Shown here: piece by piece, positions 1-6,426 of the stretch
Layout: each line of letters begins with the position of its first letter
Numbering within the stretch: position 1 is the stretch's first letter
Assembly: GCA_910588165.1 (NCBI GenBank)
Contig: CAJUOR010000018.1
Coordinates: forward strand, 1 to 31,224
Source of the DNA: an uncultured Thomasclavelia sp.
Lineage (GTDB): Bacteria; Bacillota_I; Bacilli_A; Erysipelotrichales; Coprobacillaceae
Reading direction: 5' to 3'
DNA: 31,224 nt
The notes under the pieces: generated by a model
What the model was told of the DNA's origin: nothing
Seen by the model: the letters and a program-made list of their open reading frames with translations, nothing else
The model's database searches: none
Translations under genes and position numbers: made by a program

Positions 1-34
1 TTTCCAATCTTTCTTTTCTTGTCAGTTTTGACAT
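1..34 (-). CDS. IS3-family transposase OrfA, N-terminal fragment at window edge
   Basis: Reading leftward from the ATG at 34-32 gives MSKLTRKERLE before the window ends. This is the typical opening of an IS3/IS150-type OrfA, the helix-turn-helix subunit that is normally joined to the OrfB DDE integrase by frameshifting. A ribosome binding site AAGGAGG lies at 53-47, about 12 bases upstream. A terminal inverted repeat lies just outside it at 61-84. Only 11 codons are visible, so the call rests on the leader, the inverted repeat and this short peptide together. The rest of the element lies left of the window. Confidence 0.6.
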   Translation of the reverse strand, partial: MSKLTRKERLE

Positions 35-84
35 ATTAAAAGTGAACCTCCTTGTCTGCTATCCAAACTTTGGGGTTCACTTCA
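1..84 (-). mobile_element. End of an IS3-family insertion sequence
   Basis: Read on the minus strand, the element begins at about 84 with TGAAGTGAACCCC, followed by AAAGTTTGG. This matches the TG-starting, GTGAACCCC-rich ends of IS3-family elements. It then runs through a ribosome binding site into the OrfA start. A second copy of the GTGAACC motif at 42-48 makes a partial hairpin with 74-80. The element continues past the left edge, so its integrity cannot be judged. Target-site duplication cannot be checked from one end. Confidence 0.6.
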
Positions 85-116
85 AAAACAATCCTCTTTT
101 TTCTTTTCAACAAAAA

Positions 117-135
117 ACTGCCTATTTCAGACAGT
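117..135 (-). terminator. Terminator of the toxin-antitoxin operon
   Basis: On the minus strand ACTGTCT, a five-base loop and AGGCAGT form a 7-bp stem with one G-U pair, followed by six T. It sits 26 bases beyond the toxin stop codon. Confidence 0.7.
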
Positions 136-160
136 CTTTCTTGTTATACTTTATTCAATT

Positions 161-463
161 TTAGAAATTGCTAGGCATATATCGTACTGTAACGATATGC
201 ACTTCTTTATTTTTCTTCATCAAACGGTAAATAATACAATAATTTTTGACAAATAATTGATGGTAATTTCTGCCTGCATAAGCACCAATTTGGTGAATTG
301 AGCCACGTTCTGGTAACTTCTCAAGGCTGTAAATGGCTTCTTCTAATTCATCAACTATATTCAAAGCGGTGTCAGGTTCTAAGAGATTTCTAGCAATATA
401 AGTATAAATATCATCTAAATCTCGACAAGCACGTGTATAGAGCTTTACAACATATTTATCCAA
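161..463 (-). CDS. ParE/RelE-superfamily toxin
   Basis: This is a 100-residue toxin of a type II toxin-antitoxin pair. The RelE/ParE fold is seen in the order of an N-terminal strand (YVVKLYTRACRDLDDIYTYI), a helical hairpin with ALNIVDELEEAIYSLEKLPERG, and C-terminal strands (NYHQLFVKNYCIIYRL, VHIVTVRYMPS). The DLDDIYTYIA and LPERG segments and the YRL/VRY strands are typical of the ParE/YoeB-like branch. Known relatives act either as ribosome-dependent mRNA nucleases or as gyrase poisons; the sequence alone does not decide which. The start overlaps the end of the antitoxin gene by 8 bases, so the two are translationally coupled. The gene is full length and appears intact. Confidence 0.88.
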   Translation of the reverse strand: MDKYVVKLYTRACRDLDDIYTYIARNLLEPDTALNIVDELEEAIYSLEKLPERGSIHQIGAYAGRNYHQLFVKNYCIIYRLMKKNKEVHIVTVRYMPSNF

Positions 464-719
464 AGTGTTTTCTCCGTAAAGAAGAAAGAGCTTCTTTGGC
501 GTCTAGTAGAATACCGTTGGTAGCATATTCCTTTTCAGCTTCACTGATTGCCGCATCGGTCCTAGCTGTTTCTATCATTTCCTCATATGTTTCAATACTC
601 ATAATCACTAAATCGCCGTAGCCATTCTTTGTAATAAAAAGCGGTTCGCGTTTTGCGTGGCGAAGTTCGGAAATCTCAGTAGTATTTCTGAGGTCTGTAA
701 TCGGTCTAATTTGTGGCAT
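456..719 (-). CDS. Phd/YefM-family antitoxin
   Basis: This is an 87-residue antitoxin starting at ATG 719. AAAGGAG lies 9 bases upstream at 735-729, which favours this start over an upstream TTG at 728. The N-terminal part (MPQIRPITDLRNTTEISELRH, then EPLFITKNGYGDLVIMSIETYEEM) is the classic YefM/Phd DNA-binding and dimerisation domain. The charged C-terminal tail (about residues 55-87) should wrap and neutralise the toxin encoded immediately downstream. Family members repress their own operon, with the toxin as co-repressor. A palindrome at 761-773 is a candidate operator. The gene looks intact. Confidence 0.9.
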   Translation of the reverse strand: MPQIRPITDLRNTTEISELRHAKREPLFITKNGYGDLVIMSIETYEEMIETARTDAAISEAEKEYATNGILLDAKEALSSLRRKHFG

Positions 720-760
720 ACTATACAACTCCTTTCGTGTATATTATTACGACAGAATTA

Positions 761-773
761 TGTATAAAATACA
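761..773. promoter_or_regulatory. Candidate operator upstream of the antitoxin gene
   Basis: TGTATAAAATACA is a perfect palindrome with a 3-base centre, 42 bases upstream of the antitoxin ATG in an AT-rich promoter region. On the minus strand TTTACA lies further upstream and TACATAAT overlaps the palindrome, so binding here would block RNA polymerase. Autorepression is known for the Phd/YefM family; the exact site is inferred. Confidence 0.4.
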
Positions 774-836
774 AGGCTATTATGTAAAAACTCGATATTA
801 AAATTGGCTTTACGCACTCTAATTTTAATTCAAAAC

Positions 837-876
837 AAAAATACCCTCCTTATTGGTTTGTCTAGTAAAGAGGGTA
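837..876 (-). terminator. Terminator of the membrane-protein operon
   Basis: On the minus strand TACCCTCTTT pairs with AAGGAGGGTA across a 15-base loop, followed by TTTTTG. It lies about 40 bases after the stop codon at 916. Confidence 0.65.
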
Positions 877-915
877 CATATCATTTTTTACATAGTCTGT
901 TTTTCGTTATATCAA

Positions 916-2244
916 TTAGTCAACAAAATTGATTTCTTCGATGTTGGCTCTTGAATAAGTGGTATAAGCATATTTAACAGCTTCATCAACATCTTTCTCA
1001 TCATAAATATATTCCCAACTATCAGGTTTATGCAGTGATTTGCTGAAAGCGAAAGACTTGTCACTGTCAAAACTTGAATCAAACTCAACATAGTAGCTGA
1101 TGTATCTTGTTTTAATAACGTCTTTCTTGGCTTGATAATCGTATGTTTGATAAGGTCTTGTGAAAACGAAAATCAAGTAATTGTCTTGGAAGTATGGCTC
1201 AAGATCCGGTTGACATAGATAATAGCTTTTATAGAAAGCGGAGGCATCAACTTCATCAGATACTTCTTCCATCATAAATTCAAAGGCTTCTTCATATAAA
1301 TCTTCATCAATTTCATCTGCACTTTTGTATAGTACCGTTAATCCTTCAACTTCAAATTCTTTGCTTTCTGTTTCTAAATCAACTTTGGCACTTTTAGCTG
1401 TTTCCTTGGAGTAGGTAGCTTTAACGACAACTTTATCACCATTGGAGAGTTTACCATCATTCTCAATTTCATAATCAATATCATGAATGAAAGCCGCCAT
1501 TTTATCATTTGTAATATCATAATCAATATCAGGATAATCTTCAATATAAGCATTCCCTGAACCGTCATAGCCACTGAATTCAAGTGTCATATCTTCAAAT
1601 GGGTCAATGACTGTTCGATTAAAGAAAGTGTCCCAAATTTTATATCCGCCAAATAAGATAAGAAGCACTACGATAGAAGCTATCACGATTTTACCGTTTT
1701 TACTACTGATGAATTTTTTGATACTGTCCTTAGTAATGACAAGCGAAACTGTCTTATTGCTTTCTGACGTTGCATTTGAACCGCTAGATACATCTTCTTG
1801 CAAAGTTGCTTTGCTTTTTGTTTTACCATGTGGTAAATAAGCATCTAAAATGTTAGTTTGAATCTTATCATCTAAACGCAGTAAAGCAAAGATACAAGCA
1901 ACGGCTAATAACAATGTTAAGAATGTTACAAACTTAAACATACCTCCTAATGAGGAACTATAGAAAACTAAATAGATAAAAAGTAAAGGTATAACTGTAT
2001 TGGCAATAGCACAAGATAAGATGCCTATACATTTTTCTTTTTGAGCATTGTAATAGTAAGTCAAGCAAGCAGCGCATAAACTACCTAAAACACCTGACAT
2101 CAAAATAAGTAAGCCAAATACAAGCTGACTACCAAGGAAAGTATCAATTGATATTGTGCACAAACATAATGAACCGATAAACATCATGACATCAAAAGTA
2201 CTTATTAAGACAGCAAGGGGTTTAAATGGATAAGTTTTTTTCAT
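916..2244 (-). CDS. Membrane protein with four N-terminal helices and a large extracytoplasmic domain
   Basis: I do not recognise this 442-residue protein. It starts at ATG 2244, because GGAAGGAG lies 9 bases upstream; a longer frame from 2265 would include that site. Residues about 7-120 hold four hydrophobic segments. A polar linker (about 130-180) follows, then a fifth transmembrane helix near residues 186-202 (IVIASIVVLLILFGGYKIW). The final 235 residues should lie outside the cell. This part opens with DPFEDMTLEFSGYDGSGNAYIEDY, a beta-rich GxxGxGxA pattern that I know from uncharacterised surface or zinc-ribbon membrane proteins of Firmicutes. The upstream gene ends 1 base before this start, so the two form an operon. 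The N-terminal four-helix part resembles that of the upstream protein. Function is unknown. Confidence 0.75.
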   Translation of the reverse strand: MKKTYPFKPLAVLISTFDVMMFIGSLCLCTISIDTFLGSQLVFGLLILMSGVLGSLCAACLTYYYNAQKEKCIGILSCAIANTVIPLLFIYLVFYSSSLGGMFKFVTFLTLLLAVACIFALLRLDDKIQTNILDAYLPHGKTKSKATLQEDVSSGSNATSESNKTVSLVITKDSIKKFISSKNGKIVIASIVVLLILFGGYKIWDTFFNRTVIDPFEDMTLEFSGYDGSGNAYIEDYPDIDYDITNDKMAAFIHDIDYEIENDGKLSNGDKVVVKATYSKETAKSAKVDLETESKEFEVEGLTVLYKSADEIDEDLYEEAFEFMMEEVSDEVDASAFYKSYYLCQPDLEPYFQDNYLIFVFTRPYQTYDYQAKKDVIKTRYISYYVEFDSSFDSDKSFAFSKSLHKPDSWEYIYDEKDVDEAVKYAYTTYSRANIEEINFVD

Positions 2245-2245
2245 T

Positions 2246-3013
2246 TTATTCAACTCCTTCCCCATCTGAAGTTTCTTTTGTTTCTTCAGATGCTGAAATC
2301 ACAGCAAGCGTTTCTTCAACGATTTCAACTATTTTATCTTGTTTTGCTTTTGTTTCTTTAAGAACTTCGCCAGAAACATCTTCTTCGTTTACCTCAGCTT
2401 CTTCTTGTTTCTCAGAAGTATGGATTGGATTAGTTGCTTTGGGTTCAATTTGACTGTCATTAGCTTTTGCATTAGCATTTTCCATAAGGTTATTGGTGCG
2501 TGTTGGCATATATGCTGCCAAAGCAGGAACATATACGTGCCCTAGTAATTGTAAGAGTATAATTAAATGTGCGATAAAGCCTAGTAGACTTAAAAATAAT
2601 AACAATTTAAAGATGCCTACCACTGAACCGGTGATAATATCCAATGAATAAAATAAACTTGAAACCATGCTTATAGCTGAGTTAGCAACACTGAAAATCA
2701 ATAAGGCTTCAACGATATTGATTCCAAATTCAATAGCAATAATTGTTTTTCTTTCTTCATAGATGTAGTAAACAATAAGGAAAACAGCCATAACAATTGT
2801 GGCAAGACTACCAAAGGCTAATAATTTAGAACCTGTAGCAATGGAATTGACTGATCCCATAACTGAACCCATCATAGATGAATAATCATTTGAGCTGGCA
2901 ACTCTATACAATCTGTTGATAGGTGAATAAATCATAAAACACCCTATAAACAAAATCGCATTAGCAACCACTGCAATGATGCTTAAAGGTGTATAACTGT
3001 ACTTTGTTTTCAC
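2246..3013 (-). CDS. Four-helix membrane protein with acidic tail, paralogue of the next gene
   Basis: This 255-residue protein starts at a GTG (3013) with GGGGAG 7 bases upstream. Four hydrophobic segments occupy about residues 9-29, 60-82, 92-115 and 128-163. The C-terminal tail from about residue 175 is rich in Glu, Lys, Asn and Thr and has no predicted fold. The pattern of four helices starting with a short basic N-terminus and ending in a VPALAAYMPTR-like motif is repeated in the downstream protein (LDAYLPHGK), so the two are likely distant paralogues. No enzymatic motif is visible. The tail would be cytoplasmic if both termini are inside. A good promoter lies at 3064-3092. Confidence 0.75.
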   Translation of the reverse strand: MKTKYSYTPLSIIAVVANAILFIGCFMIYSPINRLYRVASSNDYSSMMGSVMGSVNSIATGSKLLAFGSLATIVMAVFLIVYYIYEERKTIIAIEFGINIVEALLIFSVANSAISMVSSLFYSLDIITGSVVGIFKLLLFLSLLGFIAHLIILLQLLGHVYVPALAAYMPTRTNNLMENANAKANDSQIEPKATNPIHTSEKQEEAEVNEEDVSGEVLKETKAKQDKIVEIVEETLAVISASEETKETSDGEGVE

Positions 3014-3063
3014 ACTTTTTCTCCCCTTTCATGAATAGTGTTACAAAAGTTTAACCATTAAAA

Positions 3064-3092
3064 ATTATACTCTCATTCATTTTATATGTCTA
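3064..3092 (-). promoter_or_regulatory. Promoter of the membrane-protein operon
   Basis: On the minus strand TAGACA (3092-3087) and TATAAT (3069-3064) are separated by 17 bases, matching 11 of 12 sigma-A consensus positions. Transcription should start near 3057, leaving a leader of about 43 bases. The rest of 3014-3154 holds nothing else that I recognise. Confidence 0.65.
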
Positions 3093-3154
3093 CTAACGGT
3101 TAAAAATAAATAGATTATTTATCTTTTTAATAGATAAATGTCATATCTTGTAAA

Positions 3155-3188
3155 AAAGATATTTTGCAGTCAGTCGCAAAATATCTTT
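3155..3188 (-). terminator. Terminator of the 6-phospho-beta-glucosidase gene
   Basis: AAAGATATTTTGC and GCAAAATATCTTT form a perfect 13-bp stem with an 8-base loop, 8 bases after the stop codon. On the minus strand it is followed by six T. Confidence 0.8.
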
Positions 3189-3195
3189 CTTAATT

Positions 3196-4668
3196 TTATG
3201 CTTCTTCAAATAGGCAAGCGCCGTTTGTTTTAATGACATTTTTATACCAGTCAAATGATTTCTTTTTATAGCGTTGATATGTTCCTTCTCCGTTATCATT
3301 TGCATCAACGTAAATGAATCCGTAACGTTTAGACATTTGTTTAGTTGATTCGCTGACAATATCGATACAACCCCAAGAGGTGTAACCCATTAAATCGACA
3401 CCGTCAATTTCAATCGCATTCAACATTTCTCTAAAGTGAGCATCAAAGTATTCGATGCGGTAATCATCTTCAACAGTTCCATTCACAAGCTCATCTTTAG
3501 CACCTAAGCCGTTTTCAACGATGAATAATGGTTTTCTATAACGATCATATAAGTCGACTAAAGAAACCCTTAAACCAATAGGGTCGATTTGCCAACCCCA
3601 ATCACTTGAAGGAATATAAGGATTTTTGATGGCTGTCATGGTGTTAGCCGCTGTTTTCTTTAAACCTTGATCGTCTTTAGCGACACAGCTTGAAGAATAG
3701 TAGCTAAATGAAACAAAGTCAACCGGATATTGTTTCATGATTTTTAAATCATCGGCTTCCATTTGAATATGGATACCTTCGTTTTTAAATTTAGATAATA
3801 AGTAAGCAGGATATTCTCCAAATACTTGTGTATCGCTATAACAGTAAGTGCTTCGCATATCTTGTTGAGCTTGTAAAACATCTTCAGGTTTGCAGGTGTA
3901 TGGATAGTAAGTTAATTTCGTCAACATACAACCGACTTTAGAACCCGGAATTTTCTCATGACAAATCTTGGTAGCTAAAGCGCTGGCTACAAATTGATGG
4001 TGCATCGCTTGAAAAACGACTTCTTGGAAATTCTTGTTTGGGAAACGATCTTCAACTAAACCGCCGGTTGTATAAGGGTGGCGAATCATAGAATCTACTT
4101 CATTGAAGGTCAACCAGTATTTAACTTTATCTTTATATCTTTCACAAATCGTTTCAACGTAGCGGACAAACATATCCACAACTTCACGAGAATACCAGCC
4201 ATCGTAATTTAAGACTAAATTAATCGGCGGTTCATAGTGTGACATTGTCACTAACGGTTGAATACCATATTTTAAACATTCATCAAAGACATCATCATAA
4301 TACTTTAAACCTGCTTCGTTTGGTTCTTTGTCATCACCATTTGGGAAAATGCGTGACCATGCGATAGATAGGCGATAAACTTTAAAGCCCATTTCCGCAA
4401 ATAATGCAATATCTTCTTTATAGTGGCTGTAACCTTCAGCTCCATGTCTTTTCGGATACAAAGAGTCATCTGTGCTTTTTAGAGCCTCTTCAATATCTTT
4501 AGTGGTAATACTGTTATGAGCTTTATAGTCGGTAACATCAATATCTAAATGGTGTCTGGCACAATCGGAAACACTAATGCCCTTTCCGCCTTCTTTCCAA
4601 CCACCTTCATATTGATTTGCGGCAGTGGCACCGCCCCATAAAAAGCCTTCAGGAAATTGTCTAGTCAT
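3196..4668 (-). CDS. bglA: 6-phospho-beta-glucosidase, glycoside hydrolase family 1
   Basis: This cytoplasmic enzyme hydrolyses beta-glucoside 6-phosphates (cellobiose, salicin or arbutin type) delivered by a PTS, yielding glucose 6-phosphate. The 490-residue length fits family GH1. The N-terminal signature FPEGFLWGGATAANQYEG is at residues 5-22. The acid/base Glu190 is in TFNEVDS and the nucleophile Glu385 is in VENGLG. The C-terminal stretch STKQMSKRYGFIYVD (about 441-455), with its Ser/Lys/Tyr set, is what 6-phospho-specific members use to hold the phosphate. The ATG has AAGGAGG 8 bases upstream, and a TATAAT-like -10 lies at 4699-4694. No PTS permease gene is nearby, so import must be encoded elsewhere. 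The RpiR regulator just upstream is the likely controller. The gene is intact. Confidence 0.9.
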   Translation of the reverse strand: MTRQFPEGFLWGGATAANQYEGGWKEGGKGISVSDCARHHLDIDVTDYKAHNSITTKDIEEALKSTDDSLYPKRHGAEGYSHYKEDIALFAEMGFKVYRLSIAWSRIFPNGDDKEPNEAGLKYYDDVFDECLKYGIQPLVTMSHYEPPINLVLNYDGWYSREVVDMFVRYVETICERYKDKVKYWLTFNEVDSMIRHPYTTGGLVEDRFPNKNFQEVVFQAMHHQFVASALATKICHEKIPGSKVGCMLTKLTYYPYTCKPEDVLQAQQDMRSTYCYSDTQVFGEYPAYLLSKFKNEGIHIQMEADDLKIMKQYPVDFVSFSYYSSSCVAKDDQGLKKTAANTMTAIKNPYIPSSDWGWQIDPIGLRVSLVDLYDRYRKPLFIVENGLGAKDELVNGTVEDDYRIEYFDAHFREMLNAIEIDGVDLMGYTSWGCIDIVSESTKQMSKRYGFIYVDANDNGEGTYQRYKKKSFDWYKNVIKTNGACLFEEA

Positions 4669-4795
4669 TGTTTTATCCTCCTTTGTTGTCTTTATTATAC
4701 ATGATTGGTGCTAAGAAAAAGGGCTATGTTTAAATTTTGGAAAAAATATTCATTAAAAGGTGGAATTGAGCTTAGTTTTCCGGTAAGCTTTTTCA

Positions 4796-5647
4796 TTATT
4801 TTAAGTTCCATCGCTCTCTTGCCCCTTTTAGACTTTCGGTAATTTTGTCAATATCGTCCATTTGATAAACCATTAAGGAAGATATACACACATCAAGAAT
4901 GTATTGAACTGCCATGCCAAAGGCAATGGTCTTTAGTTCTAGGTCGTTTTTGAGATTTAAAATTTGAATACTTTCATTTGTCATAGAGGCTAGTTTGTTG
5001 TTGTCGGTAGAAGATATGGAGAGGGTTTTAACACCGCTTTGTTTAAGAAAACGCGCGGCATCTAAAATAGCGGGATTTTTACCGGTACTCGAGATAAGAA
5101 TAGCCAAAGTAGGAATTTTTTTGTATTCTAAATACTTTAGATGTTCCCAATGAGCAGTATTATAGACAAAGCAGTCTTTATCCACACTCTCAAAGCGGAA
5201 AGCCATCATTTTAGCTAAATCATAGTGAATTGCCGTTCCGTAAATTTCAATACGTTTAGCTTGTTTCATCAGATTAGTAACACGTATAATGGTATTTCTT
5301 GATAACATACTTTTGGTTTGGTCAATCGTGCGATGATAAATTAAAGGCAGAATTTCGATAATCTCATCTATTGAGGTAGATGCTTCAAAGGGTTGTTGAA
5401 GCGGGAAGTACTGTTTTTCAATTTCGGCATATTCTTTGGCATAAAGAAATTTTAAATCGGCATAGCCTTTCACTTCTAACTTCTTACATAAGCGCACAAT
5501 GGTTGAGGTGCTTGTATAACTTGCTTTGGCTAATTCACTGATAGTCAATGTCAGTAAAGCTTTAGGATTTTTTAAAATATAGTCAACAACAGCTTGTTCT
5601 TGATGGGTAATATAGGGCAGGTTTTTCATTTTGTCGATAATCATCAT
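4796..5647 (-). CDS. MurR/RpiR-family transcriptional regulator (HTH plus SIS)
   Basis: This 283-residue DNA-binding regulator senses a sugar phosphate. Residues about 1-77 form the HTH_6 domain (ITHQEQAVVDYILKNPKALLTLTISELAKASYTSTSTIVRLCKKL). Residues about 110-260 form the SIS sugar-phosphate-binding domain (IEIYGTAIHYDLAKMMAFRF, ILISSTGKNPAILDAARFLKQSGVKTLSIS). Family members control sugar-phosphate or amino-sugar genes. The gene starts 8 bases after the Crp/Fnr-family gene and is co-directional with bglA 127 bases downstream, so regulation of bglA is a reasonable inference. Start choice: GGGGG lies 7 bases before the second ATG (5644) and 4 before the first; either is possible. The gene is intact. 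Confidence 0.85.
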   Translation of the reverse strand: MMIIDKMKNLPYITHQEQAVVDYILKNPKALLTLTISELAKASYTSTSTIVRLCKKLEVKGYADLKFLYAKEYAEIEKQYFPLQQPFEASTSIDEIIEILPLIYHRTIDQTKSMLSRNTIIRVTNLMKQAKRIEIYGTAIHYDLAKMMAFRFESVDKDCFVYNTAHWEHLKYLEYKKIPTLAILISSTGKNPAILDAARFLKQSGVKTLSISSTDNNKLASMTNESIQILNLKNDLELKTIAFGMAVQYILDVCISSLMVYQMDDIDKITESLKGARERWNLK

Positions 5648-5655
5648 CTATCCCC

Positions 5656-6306
5656 CTATTTGCGAGCCGGGTAGGCTGAATATTTTAAGGTGATTTTTCT
5701 GTTCCTAACATCAATAATACCTTCTTGTTTCAAATAGCCCATCTCACGACTCATGGCGCTTCTGTCTACCGCTAAATAATCGGCTAAGTCGGTATAATTG
5801 AAAGGAAGGTAAATAATCTTGGAGTGTGTTTTAGCGGTGCTGATACTAAAATACTTCAAAAGACGATTGCGAATAGTTTTCTGTGTTAAAATCTGAATGC
5901 GCTCGTTACGTTCGTTGATGATAGCCTTGGTGATTTCTAAAAGGTTCAAGATAAACTGGGTAAAATAATAAGAAGGCTCTTGATGAAAATTAAGAATATT
6001 AAAAAAATCAATAATCAGCAATTTTGTTTCTTCTTTGGTTATAATCTCATGCTCATTGTCATTAAGACGAGAGATTGAACTACCGAAAATACCATTTTCT
6101 GCCAAGTCCTCGATAATTGTCCGATTGCCGTTTGGGTCAAGTCGAATAATCTGAATACGCCCCTCAATCACCAAGCCGAAAAGATCGTTTCCGGTTAAAA
6201 GAGGCATAATGGAAGTACCTTTATTTAAGGTATAAGTAAAAGCTTCTAAATTTTTAAATAATTTTTCTTTATCACTTTCGCTAATTTTCTTGAATGGGTC
6301 AATCAT
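5656..6306 (-). CDS. Crp/Fnr-family transcriptional regulator without cysteines
   Basis: This 216-residue regulator starts at ATG 6306, with AGGTGAG upstream. A longer frame to 6453 would run through the shared promoter and into nrdD and is rejected. Residues about 15-110 form the cyclic-nucleotide-binding-like beta barrel (GNDLFGLVIEGRIQIIRLDPNGNRTII, then LAENGIFG). A long dimerisation helix follows at about 115-150. The C-terminal winged HTH contains TDLADYLAVDRSAMSREMGYLKQEGII (about 170-197). It contains no Cys, so it cannot carry an FNR-type [4Fe-4S] cluster or a thiol switch. The RxS/T cAMP-phosphate pocket of CRP is also not evident. It is divergent from nrdDG and shares with it the palindrome at 6350-6365. 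Its ligand is unknown. Confidence 0.85.
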   Translation of the reverse strand: MIDPFKKISESDKEKLFKNLEAFTYTLNKGTSIMPLLTGNDLFGLVIEGRIQIIRLDPNGNRTIIEDLAENGIFGSSISRLNDNEHEIITKEETKLLIIDFFNILNFHQEPSYYFTQFILNLLEITKAIINERNERIQILTQKTIRNRLLKYFSISTAKTHSKIIYLPFNYTDLADYLAVDRSAMSREMGYLKQEGIIDVRNRKITLKYSAYPARK

Positions 6307-6349
6307 TTTTGTTCTCACCTCTGTATTAAGTCTACCACAAAAATATTTT

Positions 6350-6365
6350 TGTTGCAAATGCAACA
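6350..6365. promoter_or_regulatory. Palindromic operator shared by the Crp/Fnr-family gene and nrdDG
   Basis: TGTTGCAAATGCAACA has perfect 7-base arms around AA, the size and symmetry of a Crp/Fnr dimer site. Its centre (6357.5) is 41.5 bases upstream of the start predicted from TAAACT at 6387-6392, which is the class II activation geometry. On the minus strand, TTGCAA inside the palindrome is followed by 17 bases and TAGACT, so the same site covers the -35 of the regulator's own promoter. Activation of nrdDG with autorepression is the inference. Confidence 0.6.
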
Positions 6366-6386
6366 GTATTTTTTTGAGAAGTGTGT

Positions 6387-6399
6387 TAAACTTATTGGG
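6387..6399 (+). promoter_or_regulatory. Predicted -10 element and transcription start for nrdDG
   Basis: TAAACT matches 4 of 6 consensus -10 positions. No good -35 lies 16-18 bases upstream, as expected for an activator-dependent promoter whose site is centred at -41.5. The predicted start is near 6399, giving a leader of about 28 bases with GAGGAGG just before the ATG. Confidence 0.4.
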
Positions 6400-6426
6400 T
6401 AAGGGAGCAATAGAGGAGGAAAAAGA

